52,430 bases of DNA from Sporolactobacillus sp. THM7-7 (GTDB lineage Bacteria > Bacillota > Bacilli > Bacillales > Sporolactobacillaceae): contig NZ_SEMB01000022.1 in the NCBI RefSeq assembly GCF_004153225.1, positions 1 to 52,430 on the forward strand, in the 5' to 3' direction. The position numbers were made by a program, and so were the translations under genes. Of this stretch, positions 27,088-36,022 are shown piece after piece; within the stretch, counting starts at the first letter, position 1; each line of letters starts with the position of its first letter. A model generated the notes under the pieces. It searched no databases and was not told the DNA's origin. It saw only the letters and a list, made by a program, of their open reading frames with translations.

Positions 27088-28056
27088 TTATTCGAAAGGA
27101 TAGCGGATGCCCCATTGCTTTCTAACGTCCGTCATGATCGCCATCACCCCGGCAGACAAAGGGAGGGCCATATCCGAACGCTCGCCCTGAATCATCGCGT
27201 TCATATCGTTGAATTCGTAAACCATCGCTTTGGTTGTTTCACCGGCTTTGATCGTTTCGACGCTTCCGTCGGGATAAGTGATGGCGGCTCGGTCGGCTCT
27301 CGGAAAGTTGTCCACCGTGATATAGCCTTTATCGCCGGTCACAATCCCTCTTTTTGGCAGCTTCGCGCGCATGGTCAGCGTGATCACGGCCATTTCGTTA
27401 TCCGGATTTTTTAAGATAATACCGGACTGTTCGTCTACGCCGGTTTCAAACGGTTTAACCGTTGTCAATATTTCGTCAGGCTGACTTGCCAGGAAGTAAC
27501 GCGTAAAAGATAAGGCATAGGTTCCGATATCAAGAAGCGCCCCGCCCGCGAGATTCATATTAAAAAAGCGGCTGTTCACGTCATATGGCTTCAGACTGCC
27601 GAAAGAGACGTGGATCATTTTCACACGGCCGATTTTCCCGCTGTCGATAATGTCCTTCAGCTTTCGATAAAGCGGCATATGGTAAATCGTCATAGCTTCC
27701 GCTACAATCAGATTTTTTTCCTTTGCCAGCTGAATCACCGGGTTCAGCTGGTCACTGCTGACTGTGATCGCTTTTTCACAAAGGACGTGCTTGTTATTTT
27801 CCAGGCACTTCAGCAAATACTCGTAATGATTGGAGTGCGGCGTGGACAAATAGACGACGTCGATGCGTGGATCTTTCAGCATCTCGTCGTAATTTCCAAA
27901 GGCTTTTTCGATCTGATGCTTTTCGGCGAAGGCTCTCGCGCGGTCCAGATTGCGTGACCCCACGGCGTATATCCTCCCGTCTGCCTGGCGGACCGCCGTG
28001 GCGAATTCCGAAGCGATGCCCCCGGGACCAAGAATCGCCCAATTCAGCTGTTTCAT
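27088..28056 (-). CDS. Gfo/Idh/MocA-family oxidoreductase
   Basis: 322-residue NAD(P)-dependent sugar or inositol-type dehydrogenase. N-terminal Rossmann motif GPGGIASEFA (about residues 10-19), the conserved EKAITVSS segment carrying the EKP-like lysine (here EKA), and a C-terminal alpha/beta substrate domain with GGALLDIGTYAL. The EKP motif reads CEKAIT, so proline is replaced by alanine. The substrate is unknown. AAGGATGAGG precedes the ATG. Together with rpiA it could form a short minus-strand sugar operon (55 bases between them). Confidence 0.88.
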   Translation of the reverse strand: MKQLNWAILGPGGIASEFATAVRQADGRIYAVGSRNLDRARAFAEKHQIEKAFGNYDEMLKDPRIDVVYLSTPHSNHYEYLLKCLENNKHVLCEKAITVSSDQLNPVIQLAKEKNLIVAEAMTIYHMPLYRKLKDIIDSGKIGRVKMIHVSFGSLKPYDVNSRFFNMNLAGGALLDIGTYALSFTRYFLASQPDEILTTVKPFETGVDEQSGIILKNPDNEMAVITLTMRAKLPKRGIVTGDKGYITVDNFPRADRAAITYPDGSVETIKAGETTKAMVYEFNDMNAMIQGERSDMALPLSAGVMAIMTDVRKQWGIRYPFE

Positions 28057-28111
28057 TTAACCTCATCCTTTCCATATGCCGTTTCCGGCAACGTTCTTAC
28101 TTTTCTCATCT

Positions 28112-28795
28112 CTACTTCGTGATCCATCTCATGCCATGATTGCCCGCGACAAGCGCTTTTGTTACTTCACGGGTAAAAAGCGAGGTTTCAATAACGCCGG
28201 CGACGGCCTTTAGACGGTTTTGCAAGGTGTCGATGTCCTCGACTTCGGAAAAGAACACGTCCATGAGCGGATGGCCGTTATCGCTGATCGTCAAACCGTC
28301 CTTTGCTCCGCTCGTCCGCATCGCCGGCTTACCGCCGAGAGCGATCGCCTGCTTTTCAACATAGGATACGGCATCTTCTAAAATTTCCAAGACGACGGGC
28401 TGATTGAATGTCAGCCGACGAACGAATTTTGACGTGTCGACGAGAAGAATGTAGTCGCCGGCCATTTGGGCAATCAGTTTTTCTTTTGTGTGAATACCGC
28501 CCCCGCTTTTCATTGCGCGAAGCTGCTCATCCACCTGATCGCAGCCGTCAAAGGCGACGTCGACACCGCTGACCGCTTCTGTATGCAGGACTTCAAGCCC
28601 GCTTTGCAGACACTGCCGTTTTGTTTTTTCGGAAGGCGTGACAATTTTCACATCGAGATTTTTCTCCCGAAGAAAACCAATTAAATAACCAATCGTACTG
28701 CCGCCGCCCAGGCCGATTATCGTATGATTGTCAATACACGATAAAGCCTTGCGGGCACAGGCTTTTTTCAAAGAATCGCTGGCCGTTTGATTCAT
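28112..28795 (-). CDS. rpiA: ribose-5-phosphate isomerase A
   Basis: Interconverts ribose 5-phosphate and ribulose 5-phosphate in the pentose phosphate pathway; 227 residues. RpiA motifs: IGLGGGSTIGYLI (phosphate loop), VDVAFDGCDQVDEQLRAMKSGGG (catalytic Asp/Glu), KEKLIAQMAGDYILLVDTSK and GVIETSLF. The ATG at 28795 gives the family start but GAGGAG abuts it directly; an in-frame ATG at 28813 lies inside a 20-bp palindrome. The start is therefore uncertain. It links with DeoB-derived ribose 5-phosphate. Confidence 0.92.
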   Translation of the reverse strand: MNQTASDSLKKACARKALSCIDNHTIIGLGGGSTIGYLIGFLREKNLDVKIVTPSEKTKRQCLQSGLEVLHTEAVSGVDVAFDGCDQVDEQLRAMKSGGGIHTKEKLIAQMAGDYILLVDTSKFVRRLTFNQPVVLEILEDAVSYVEKQAIALGGKPAMRTSGAKDGLTISDNGHPLMDVFFSEVEDIDTLQNRLKAVAGVIETSLFTREVTKALVAGNHGMRWITK

Positions 28796-28803
28796 CTCCT
28801 CAC

Positions 28804-28823
28804 AACTGCACATATGTGCAGTT
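28804..28823. promoter_or_regulatory. 20-bp perfect palindrome, candidate operator of rpiA
   Basis: AACTGCACATATGTGCAGTT is a perfect palindrome between the rpiA promoter and its start codon, just above the ribosome site. It could bind a dimeric repressor or fold as a hairpin that hides the ribosome site. Confidence 0.55.
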
Positions 28824-28852
28824 AAAGATAAAATGTGCCGGTTGATACATTC

Positions 28853-28882
28853 AGTATAGCCCCGTTTTTCCGGGGGTGTCAA
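28853..28882 (-). promoter_or_regulatory. sigma-A promoter of rpiA
   Basis: Minus-strand TTGACA (28877-28882), 18-bp spacer, TATACT (28853-28858). The spacer contains an inverted repeat CCCCG/CGGGG. Confidence 0.8.
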
Positions 28883-28887
28883 ATACT

Positions 28888-28917
28888 AATCTATACGACA
28901 ACTGAATCTATACGACA
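28888..28917. repeat. 13-bp direct repeat upstream of the rpiA promoter
   Basis: AATCTATACGACA occurs at 28888-28900 and 28905-28917, a 17-bp period, just upstream of the -35. The spacing suits a regulator binding twice on nearly the same face of the helix. The remainder of the 28918-29124 gap shows a TATAAT-like hexamer before pxpA but no gene. Confidence 0.6.
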
Positions 28918-29124
28918 GCAGTTTAGAAAGGGTTTAGGCTATATTGAATAGACCATCAAAGAGGGAAGGAAACGAGAATAGATCGGTAGTCTTTTTATCA
29001 TCCTTCCGGCAAACATCCAAATAAAATAGAGCACCGGAACCAAGAGCTATTCATGTATAATAATAGTAAGAAGGAAAATTCTAATTTTTTCTCATACTTT
29101 TGTTGATTGGGCGGTGTGTCCAAA

Positions 29125-29883
29125 TTGGCGCAGATCGATTTAAACTGTGATTTAGGGGAAAGTTTTGGCCATTATTTGCTGGGCCATGATGAGCAGGTGC
29201 TGCCGCTCATCTCTTCGGCGAATGTGGCCTGCGGTTTTCACGCGGGCGACTATTCGGAAATGCGCCGTACCGTCGAGCGGGCGAGGGAAAACGGCGTGGC
29301 CGTCGGCGCTCATCCCGGATTACCCGATCTACAGGGGTTCGGCCGGAGAAAGATGGCGGTCACACCGACGGAGGTTTATGACATGGTCGTTTACCAGCTG
29401 GGGGCGCTGCAGGCGGTTGCGGCGGCCCAGGGCGTTAGGTTGAATCACGTCAAGCCGCACGGCGCCTTGTATCATATGGCATCCACTGACGAGGCCATCG
29501 CAGAGGCAGTTGCCCGGGCGGTAGCCGATGTCGACAGGAGATTATTACTGTTTGGCATGGGCGGGACGCGTCTCGCTGCGGCAGGAGAGAGGGCCGGTCT
29601 GCATGTTATTTATGAAGCTTTCGCGGACCGAACTTACCGGGCTGACGGTTCTTTGACGCCCAGGTCGCAGCCGAACGCCCTGATTGCCGACACCGGCCGG
29701 GCTATCGAACAGGTTTTGCAAATGGTCCGGGAAAAAACGGTGACGACCGTCGATGGACAAAAGCGGCCGATTCGGGCCGAAACGATTTGTATTCACGGCG
29801 ACGGTTCTGCGGCGCTGGCTTTTGCCAAAAAAATCAATCGGGCGTTAAAGGAAAATGCCATCGAGATCGCGGCCTGGCATTAA
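29125..29883 (+). CDS. pxpA: 5-oxoprolinase subunit A (LamB/YcsF family)
   Basis: Subunit of the ATP-dependent prokaryotic 5-oxoprolinase PxpABC, which opens pyroglutamate to glutamate. 252 residues with family motifs IDLNCDLGESFG, SANVACGFHAGD, GAHPGLPDLQGFGRR and NHVKPHGALYHM. I chose the TTG at 29125 because it gives the family start (AQIDLNCDLGES) with GGCGGTG eight bases upstream; upstream GTG/TTG codons add residues not seen in relatives. First gene of pxpABC. Confidence 0.94.
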   Translation: MAQIDLNCDLGESFGHYLLGHDEQVLPLISSANVACGFHAGDYSEMRRTVERARENGVAVGAHPGLPDLQGFGRRKMAVTPTEVYDMVVYQLGALQAVAAAQGVRLNHVKPHGALYHMASTDEAIAEAVARAVADVDRRLLLFGMGGTRLAAAGERAGLHVIYEAFADRTYRADGSLTPRSQPNALIADTGRAIEQVLQMVREKTVTTVDGQKRPIRAETICIHGDGSAALAFAKKINRALKENAIEIAAWH

Positions 29884-29895
29884 GGAGGCGGGGAT

Positions 29896-30618
29896 GTGAG
29901 AATCGAACCTTTTGGCGAATTGGCGGTCCGGGTCATTTTCGGAAACAGAATGGACCCGGCCGTTCAGCAGCGAATCAATCGATTGGCCCAATTCGTTGAT
30001 CAGCATCCATTTCCAGGCTTTATCGAATATGTCCCTGCTTATACAAACATTGTTTTTTATTATGATCCGTATCTTGTGATGAAGCACGGGAAGAAAGGAA
30101 TATCGGCGCAGCGGCAGGTGATCGACTATCTGGCGGCGCTTTCGAAGCGCGCGGCCTGCCAGCCGGAAGAGAGGATAAAACGAAGGACGGTCCGTATTCC
30201 GGTTTGTTACGGTGGCGGTTTCGGTCCGGATTTGGATGAAGTGGCGGCTTATCACGGCCTTTCTCCTGAAGCGGTGATCGCCAAACATTCGGCGCCGGTT
30301 TATCTCGTTTATATGCTGGGCTTTGCCCCGGGTTTTCCTTTTCTCGGCGGACTGCCTGAAGAATTGGCGACACCGAGACGCAGCGCACCGAGACTTCGGA
30401 TCGCCGCCGGGTCGGTCGGGATTGCCGGGCGGCAAACCGGCGCCTACCCGCTCTCTTCGCCGGGTGGGTGGCAGATCATCGGCCGAACGCCCAGGCCGTT
30501 ATTTTTACCGGACGCTCATCCGCCGACTTTACTGAGGGCGGGGGATCATGTCCTGTTTGATCCGATTTCGGAGCGGGAGTATGAGCGACTGATTCATGAG
30601 GGTGTCCGGGAAAAATAG
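29896..30618 (+). CDS. pxpB: 5-oxoprolinase subunit B (KipI family)
   Basis: 240-residue subunit with the KipI/cyclophilin-like C-terminal domain (IPVCYGGGFGPDLDEVAAYHGLS, YMLGFAPGFPFLGGLPEELATPRR, AGSVGIAGRQTGAYPLSSPGGWQIIGRTP). In Bacillus the KipI paralogue also inhibits the sporulation kinase KinA, but the gene order with pxpA and pxpC points to oxoprolinase. The start is a GTG at 29896, 12 bases after pxpA, with AAGGAGG across the pxpA stop. Confidence 0.94.
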   Translation: MRIEPFGELAVRVIFGNRMDPAVQQRINRLAQFVDQHPFPGFIEYVPAYTNIVFYYDPYLVMKHGKKGISAQRQVIDYLAALSKRAACQPEERIKRRTVRIPVCYGGGFGPDLDEVAAYHGLSPEAVIAKHSAPVYLVYMLGFAPGFPFLGGLPEELATPRRSAPRLRIAAGSVGIAGRQTGAYPLSSPGGWQIIGRTPRPLFLPDAHPPTLLRAGDHVLFDPISEREYERLIHEGVREK

Positions 30619-30675
30619 GGCGCTGTCCTTCACCGATAGGGTACGGGTCATCGTTTGATTTTTGTTCATGTAAAA

Positions 30676-30699
30676 TGAAAAAAGCGTACGCTTTTTTCA
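30676..30699. promoter_or_regulatory. 24-bp perfect palindrome between pxpB and pxpC
   Basis: A-run and T-run arms flank the centre AGCGTACGCT; the whole 24 bases are self-complementary with no loop. It sits immediately before the pxpC ribosome site and just after a TAAAAT hexamer (30671-30676 region). It could be an attenuating terminator-like hairpin or an operator giving pxpC separate control. Confidence 0.6.
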
Positions 30700-30716
30700 A
30701 GGAGGAAGAAATACGA

Positions 30717-31709
30717 ATGGGTCTGACAATCATTCGTCAGGGGTTCGGCTCGTCCGTTCAGGATCTGGGCCGTTTTGGCTATCAGAAGTACGGCATCATT
30801 GTCGGCGGCGCGATGGATCCCGATTCGGCGAAAACGGCCAATTGGCTCGTCGGCAACTCGTCTTCGTCGGCGGTTATTGAATATTCCTTTCTCGGCCCGA
30901 CCGTGCTTTTTACCGAGGATACGTTATTCGCATTGACCGGGGCCTCTTGCCGGCCGAAGCTGGATCACCAGGCGATCGGGATGGGGCGGCCCTGTCTTGC
31001 CCACGAAGGCCAGATACTTGAAATCGGCGGCCTGTCCCCGGGGAGCAGAGGCTATCTGGCGGTCGCCGGAGGCATCGATACCGAGCCGTGGCTTGGCAGC
31101 CGGTCGACCTATGAACGGGCGGGGCGGGGCGGTTTTAAAGGCAGACGCTTAAATGAGCAGGATCGCCTGCCGGTCGGATCGCCCTCCCGGCTCGCCGCCG
31201 CCGTCATGAAAAAGCTGGCTGCTTTCGGCAGGGAAAAAAAGGCGGGATGGTTCTTCTCGTGGCGCAGGGCGTACGGGAAAAAACAAATGATCCGCGTCAC
31301 GCCGGACCGCCTATGGCCGAAGTTTTCAGAAGAAAGCCGACGCGCTTTTTTGCAGACCGATTACCGGGTGACCCCGGCATCCGATCGCATGGGTTACCGG
31401 CTGAGCGGGGCCGGGCTGTCGCTGAATCAGCCTCTTGAACTCTATTCCGAAGCCGTGACAAACGGTTCCATTCAGGTTCCAAAAAACGGTCAGCCGATTA
31501 TTCTTCTGACCGACCATCAATCGACGGGGGGCTACCCGCGCATCGCCCAGGTTGCCGCCGTTGATCTTCCTATCGTCGCTCAGCTTGCGCCGGGCAGCCT
31601 GCTCCGTTTCCGATTGATTACGGTCCCCGAAGCGGAACGCCTTTATCTTGAACATCGTCGCGCGCTGGAACTGCTGAAAGGCCGAATAAGCCGGAAACTG
31701 GAAGATTGA
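30717..31709 (+). CDS. pxpC: 5-oxoprolinase subunit C (KipA, biotin-dependent-carboxylase-like)
   Basis: 330-residue third subunit, with the cyclophilin-like fold of the urea amidolyase/allophanate hydrolase-2 family: IIRQGFGSSVQDLGRFGYQKYGI, GGAMDPDSAKTANWLVGN, IEYSFLGPT, RVTPASDRMGYRL and TDHQSTGGYPRIAQVAAVDLP. The ATG at 30717 follows AAGGAGG by 11 bases; an in-frame ATG at 30675 sits in the palindrome. It is 98 bases after pxpB, an unusually wide gap for this operon. Confidence 0.94.
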   Translation: MGLTIIRQGFGSSVQDLGRFGYQKYGIIVGGAMDPDSAKTANWLVGNSSSSAVIEYSFLGPTVLFTEDTLFALTGASCRPKLDHQAIGMGRPCLAHEGQILEIGGLSPGSRGYLAVAGGIDTEPWLGSRSTYERAGRGGFKGRRLNEQDRLPVGSPSRLAAAVMKKLAAFGREKKAGWFFSWRRAYGKKQMIRVTPDRLWPKFSEESRRAFLQTDYRVTPASDRMGYRLSGAGLSLNQPLELYSEAVTNGSIQVPKNGQPIILLTDHQSTGGYPRIAQVAAVDLPIVAQLAPGSLLRFRLITVPEAERLYLEHRRALELLKGRISRKLED

Positions 31710-31772
31710 GCTGAATGTCAACCGTAAACAAGGAGTATTCGATTAGAGTCCCCGCTTTTGAAAGTTAAGCTT

Positions 31773-31801
31773 TTACTACAGAGCCTCTGATCATCTATAA
31801 T
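31773..31801 (+). promoter_or_regulatory. promoter of pepC
   Basis: TATAAT (31796-31801) with a weak TTACTA -35 (31773-31778), 17 bp apart, about 38 bases before pepC. Confidence 0.5.
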
Positions 31802-31838
31802 AGTCATGTGTTGGTTTGTTTCCAGAGGGGGAATCAAA

Positions 31839-33182
31839 TTGGGGAAAGAAATAAACGTGTCAATGGTGGCAAAGTATTCCGAAAAAATACAGAAAAAGCC
31901 GAAGAATAAGATCATTAAAGACGCAATTATGAAAAATGGTATCTATGCGGCGACGCTGAACCATGAATCGATTGTCGCGATGAACCCGGTGTTCTCTGAA
32001 GAGATCGAAACAGGAAAGGTCACCGACCAGAAAGCGAGCGGGAGATGCTGGATGTTCGCGGCGCTGAACACGTTCCGCCACAAAATGAACGCTCTGCTCG
32101 ATCTGAAGGACTTTGAACTGTCGCAAAATTACACAATGTTCTGGGACAAATTCGAGAAGTCCAACTACTTTTTGGAAAGCATCATTAAGACGGCGGATGA
32201 GCCGCTGAACGGACGACTCGTCTCCTGGTTGATGGCGACACCGCAGCAGGACGGCGGCCAGTGGGATATGCTGGTCGCGATTATTGAAAAATACGGCGTC
32301 GTGCCAAAGCAAGTGATGCCGGAGACGTTTCAAAGCAGCCGCACGGCAGAGCTGAATCGGATCCTGAATGCGAAATTGCGCGAAGATGCCGGGGTGCTAA
32401 GACACCTGCATGAAGAAGGCAAGTCGAAGGACGACCTCGAGAACGCGAAGGACGACATGCTCGAAGATATTTACAGAATGCTTGCCCTGTCGCTTGGCGA
32501 GCCCCCGCAAACCTTTGATTTTGAGTATCGCGATGAGGAGAAAAAAGAGTTTCATCGGAAAACGGGGATCACTCCTCAAAACTTCTATAAAAAATATGTC
32601 GGCCTTAATCTCGATGATTACGTCAGCATTATCAACGCGCCGACGAAAGATAAGCCGTTTAACAAAACGTATACGGTGCAGTATCTCGGCAATGTGGTCG
32701 GCGGGCGCGGGATTAAATATTTAAATGTCGATATGGACACGCTGAAAAATCTGGCAATCAGCCAGATTAAAGATAAAGAGACCGTCTGGTTCGGCTGTGA
32801 CGTCGTTCTCTACTCTAACAGCAAACTAGGCATTATGGATAAAGATCTCTATGATTTCAACACGGCGTTCAGCACAGATTTCGGGCTCTCGAAAGCCGAG
32901 CGTCTGGACTACAAACAGAGCTGTCTGACACACGCCATGGTGCTGACCGGGGTCAATCTGGTCGAAGGCAAGCCTAACCGCTGGAAAGTTGAAAACAGCT
33001 GGGGCGAAAAAGTCGGTCAGAAAGGGTATTTTGTCATGAGCGATAAATGGATGGATGCATTCACCTACCAGGTTGTCGTCAACAAAAAATACCTTACGGA
33101 CGAACTGAAAAAAGCCTACGAACAGAAACCGATTGAATTAAAACCGTGGGACCCGATGGGCGCCCTCGCAATTATGGAATAA
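31839..33182 (+). CDS. pepC: aminopeptidase C (bleomycin hydrolase family, C1B)
   Basis: Cytoplasmic cysteine aminopeptidase of 447 residues, typical of lactic bacteria. Catalytic residues are C70 (ASGRCWMFAALN), H365 (THAMVLTG) and N386 (VENSWGE). The protein ends ...GALAIME, and the C-terminal arm of the family occupies the active-site cleft to give aminopeptidase activity. The start is a TTG at 31839 with AGAGGGGG about eight bases upstream; a frame from 31806 (MCWFVSRGG) reads through the ribosome site. Single gene, followed by a strong terminator. Confidence 0.96.
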   Translation: MGKEINVSMVAKYSEKIQKKPKNKIIKDAIMKNGIYAATLNHESIVAMNPVFSEEIETGKVTDQKASGRCWMFAALNTFRHKMNALLDLKDFELSQNYTMFWDKFEKSNYFLESIIKTADEPLNGRLVSWLMATPQQDGGQWDMLVAIIEKYGVVPKQVMPETFQSSRTAELNRILNAKLREDAGVLRHLHEEGKSKDDLENAKDDMLEDIYRMLALSLGEPPQTFDFEYRDEEKKEFHRKTGITPQNFYKKYVGLNLDDYVSIINAPTKDKPFNKTYTVQYLGNVVGGRGIKYLNVDMDTLKNLAISQIKDKETVWFGCDVVLYSNSKLGIMDKDLYDFNTAFSTDFGLSKAERLDYKQSCLTHAMVLTGVNLVEGKPNRWKVENSWGEKVGQKGYFVMSDKWMDAFTYQVVVNKKYLTDELKKAYEQKPIELKPWDPMGALAIME

Positions 33183-33294
33183 AGAGGAGACAGTCGACGG
33201 ACCGGAAAAGGTGATTTTAAATGAGCGGACCTGTTAAGTTCCGCCTAGAGGCTTCTCCCGATGCTCCTAACATTCTTTAAAAAATATGAAGTGG

Positions 33295-33333
33295 CACACT
33301 AAATGCGATCTTATTTTAGTGTGTCTTTTTTTT
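33295..33333 (+). terminator. terminator after pepC
   Basis: CACACTAAA (33295-33303) pairs with TTTAGTGTG (33315-33323), followed by TC and eight T. Confidence 0.93.
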
Positions 33334-33369
33334 GATGAAGGCTATGATAAATCAAATGTTGTTTTTTGC

Positions 33370-33512
33370 AGATGGACAGAGGTAATGGACGAGTAGCGCA
33401 AGAATCCTGCGGGATCAGCGAGCCGGGTGACCAGCAGGCACCATCTTTTGGAGCTGACGAGGAGCTCCGGTTCGCCCGCTGAAAGCGAGCGTTGAAAGCG
33501 CTAACTGAATGA
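33370..33512 (+). repeat. intergenic repeat resembling a Bacillales-wide family
   Basis: The stretch has the order ...AATCCTGCGGGATCAGCGAG..., GACGAGGAGCTCCGG, CGCCCGCTGAAAGCGAGCG, TTGAAAGCG. I recall very similar dispersed intergenic repeats (GACGAGGAGGCTC...CGCCCGCGGAAAGCGAGC) in many Bacillus genomes. It contains a GGAGCT/AGCTCC stem. No gene is supported between 33183 and 33697. Confidence 0.55.
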
Positions 33513-33697
33513 AAAGCCGTATAAAGCAACATTAAAGTTCTACAAGAGCCTTAATGAAAAACAAAACCCGGGATAGAAATCCTTTTGCATCTTCGACAAA
33601 GAGCAACTAAAATAAAATAGTATGGGTCTGCGTGAAGGGATTTTTAAGTACGGACAGAGCGCGTAGATGCGAAAAAATGAAATGGAGAAACGCAGCC

Positions 33698-34747
33698 ATG
33701 AATGTGCTTATTGACTATTTGAAAAAGCAATCGGTGAGACGGGTACTGATTTTTGCCCTGCTGATCTTTATTTTATATTTGCTGAGAAGCTTGATCAATT
33801 TACTGCTATTGACGTTTATTTTCGCTTTTCTCATTGATCGGCTGGAGACTTTCGTTCACCGGAAACTGAAAATCCCGAGACGACTTGTGGTACTTATTCT
33901 TTACGGGCTGATTACGCTTGGAATCTATGCGGCGGTCACCATTTATTTGCCGATCATCTCCGAACAGACGGTGCAGCTGTTTCATTCCATCGTAGCGACC
34001 ATTAAGGAATTCCGCGGATCCGTCATCGTGAATGTGGTTATCGACCAGCTGCAAAGATACAACGTGGAACAGTATTTAAGATCAGGGGTTCAGTTTCTGA
34101 TCGACTCTTTTTCTTCATTCGGCTCCTTTGCTGTGGATTTATTCCTCGCGCTCATTCTCAGTCTGTTCTTTTCCCTTGAAAAAGAGCACTTGATCCGATT
34201 TACGCGAGGATTTAAAAGGAGCAAAATCGGTTTTCTTTACGAAGAACTGGCTTTTTTTGGTTCACGGTTTATTCAGACATTCGGAAAAGTGCTCGAAGCG
34301 CAGTTTATGATCGCCATCGTCAACACGATCATCACGACGACTATTCTCTGGTTGCTCCACTTTCCGCAGCTGTTCAGTCTGATGCTGATGGTCTTCGTGC
34401 TCAGTCTGATTCCGGTCGCCGGCGTCGTGATCTCCCTGATTCCGCTCTGCATTATCGGCTATACAATCGGCGGCATTCGGGACGTCATTTACATGGTGCT
34501 GACGATTCTGGCGGTCCATGCCGTGGAAGCCTATGTGCTGAATCCGAAACTGATGTCGGCGAAAACCGAACTTCCAGTTTTCTACACGTTCGTTGTCCTG
34601 ATTTTTTCCGAACATTTTTTTGGTATCTGGGGACTGATTGTCGGGCTGCCGATCTTTGTCTTTCTGATCGATGTTCTTGGCGTGAAATATAGAAAACCGA
34701 TGAAAAAAAGGTCCTTCAAGAGGACGAAAAATGATCGAGAACGGTAA
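33698..34747 (+). CDS. AI-2E family (PerM/YdbI-type) membrane transporter
   Basis: 349-residue multi-span membrane protein. Hydrophobic segments are seen near residues 12-30, 33-50, 64-84, 133-157, about 205-225, 229-252, 255-270 and 300-330. The long soluble loop between the third and fourth, and the GIWGLIVGLPIFVFLIDVLGV end, fit the AI-2E/PerM family. Members export signals or ions (Na+/H+ antiport is reported for some). The ATG at 33698 (MNVLIDYLKKQ) has GGAG about 12 bases upstream; earlier starts lack one. Confidence 0.85.
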   Translation: MNVLIDYLKKQSVRRVLIFALLIFILYLLRSLINLLLLTFIFAFLIDRLETFVHRKLKIPRRLVVLILYGLITLGIYAAVTIYLPIISEQTVQLFHSIVATIKEFRGSVIVNVVIDQLQRYNVEQYLRSGVQFLIDSFSSFGSFAVDLFLALILSLFFSLEKEHLIRFTRGFKRSKIGFLYEELAFFGSRFIQTFGKVLEAQFMIAIVNTIITTTILWLLHFPQLFSLMLMVFVLSLIPVAGVVISLIPLCIIGYTIGGIRDVIYMVLTILAVHAVEAYVLNPKLMSAKTELPVFYTFVVLIFSEHFFGIWGLIVGLPIFVFLIDVLGVKYRKPMKKRSFKRTKNDRER

Positions 34748-34845
34748 TTACAGCGGAGGGGAAAGGTGGTTCTGGAGCGTCCGACATCAGAGTCACCCGC
34801 TTTGGCCGGACCGATCATAACCCAACGTGAAAGAAGTGTACGAAA

Positions 34846-35961
34846 ATGGAAAAAACATCCATATATGGATTAACGAAAAGTCAACTGACCGACTGGCTTC
34901 TCGCCCGCGGCGAGAAAAAATTCCGGGCGGCGCAGATCTGGGATTGGCTGTATGTCAAACGGGTCGACGCCTTCGAAGAGATGACGAATCTGCCGAAAGC
35001 GGGCATTCAGCTGCTGAACGACCATTTCGTTCTTGGCACATTAAAGGAGGAAATTGCCCAAAAGGCGAAGGATGGAACTGTGAAATATTTGTTCAGACTT
35101 CCGGACGGCAATCTGATCGAAACGGTGCTGATGCCGCACGAATACGGCCTGTCGGTTTGCGTGACATCCCAGGTCGGCTGCAACATCGGCTGCAGTTTCT
35201 GCGCGAGCGGACTGCTCAGAAAGAACCGGGATCTGACGAGCGGGGAAATGGTTGAGCAGCTCTTGAAGATTCAGCGGAATCTGGATCGGATGGGAGGAAA
35301 GCGGGTCGGACACGTTGTTGTCATGGGCATCGGCGAACCGTTCGATAATTTTGATCAGGTAATGGACTTTTTGCGGATCATCAATGATCAGAAGGGGCTG
35401 TCGATTGGTGCTCGGCACATCACCGTATCGACGAGCGGGATCGTTCCTAAGATTTATGAATTTGCTGATATTGACTGGCAAATCAATCTGGCCATTTCCC
35501 TCCATGCCCCGAATAATGCTTTGCGTAGCCGGATTATGAAGATTAATCGCGCTTATCCAGTGGAAGCGCTGATGAAGGCCGTCGATTACTATCTGGAAAA
35601 AACAAACCGGAGAATTACGTTTGAATACATTCTGCTGAAAGACATGAATGATCATAAAGAAGAGGCGCTGGAGCTGGCCAGTCTCCTGGAGAACAAGCGG
35701 AGTCTCGCGTTTGTCAACCTAATTCCTTATAATCCGGTGGCGGAGCACACGGAGTATCAGCGAAGCGATCCGGAAGCGGTTCTTGCCTTTTATGAAACGC
35801 TGCGGAAGAAAGGGGTTAACGCCGCCGTCCGAAAAGAATTCGGCACCGATATCGATGCCGCCTGCGGCCAGCTTCGCAGTAAGCAGATCAGAAGAAAAAG
35901 AGTGCGTGGCCAATCGGCCGCAAAAAAGAAAGGTTCACATTATATCCCGATACAGTCATAA
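34846..35961 (+). CDS. rlmN: RlmN, dual-specificity 23S rRNA/tRNA (adenine-C2) methyltransferase
   Basis: Radical-SAM enzyme methylating C2 of A2503 in 23S rRNA and A37 in some tRNAs, 371 residues. The [4Fe-4S] cluster motif is CNIGCSFC (C112, C116, C119). The [10 protein letters not shown] segment, the SLHAPNN SAM-binding region and the methyl-carrier cysteine C340 (DAACGQLR) are all present. A basic tail follows ([11 protein letters not shown]). The ribosome site is weak (GAAAGAAGTG). Cfr-type C8 activity is not expected from this sequence. Confidence 0.96.
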   Translation: MEKTSIYGLTKSQLTDWLLARGEKKFRAAQIWDWLYVKRVDAFEEMTNLPKAGIQLLNDHFVLGTLKEEIAQKAKDGTVKYLFRLPDGNLIETVLMPHEYGLSVCVTSQVGCNIGCSFCASGLLRKNRDLTSGEMVEQLLKIQRNLDRMGGKRVGHVVVMGIGEPFDNFDQVMDFLRIINDQKGLSIGARHITVSTSGIVPKIYEFADIDWQINLAISLHAPNNALRSRIMKINRAYPVEALMKAVDYYLEKTNRRITFEYILLKDMNDHKEEALELASLLENKRSLAFVNLIPYNPVAEHTEYQRSDPEAVLAFYETLRKKGVNAAVRKEFGTDIDAACGQLRSKQIRRKRVRGQSAAKKKGSHYIPIQS

Positions 35962-36022
35962 AGCGCTCATGCCCCGCAACGGAATGCCCCTGTCCTTGGC
36001 CACACCCCGTCATTATGGTTGT

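Noticed and set aside
34827-35255. 142-codon ORF overlapping the rlmN start in another frame
   Set aside because: rlmN motifs lie in the other frame; this product is Arg-rich with no domain.
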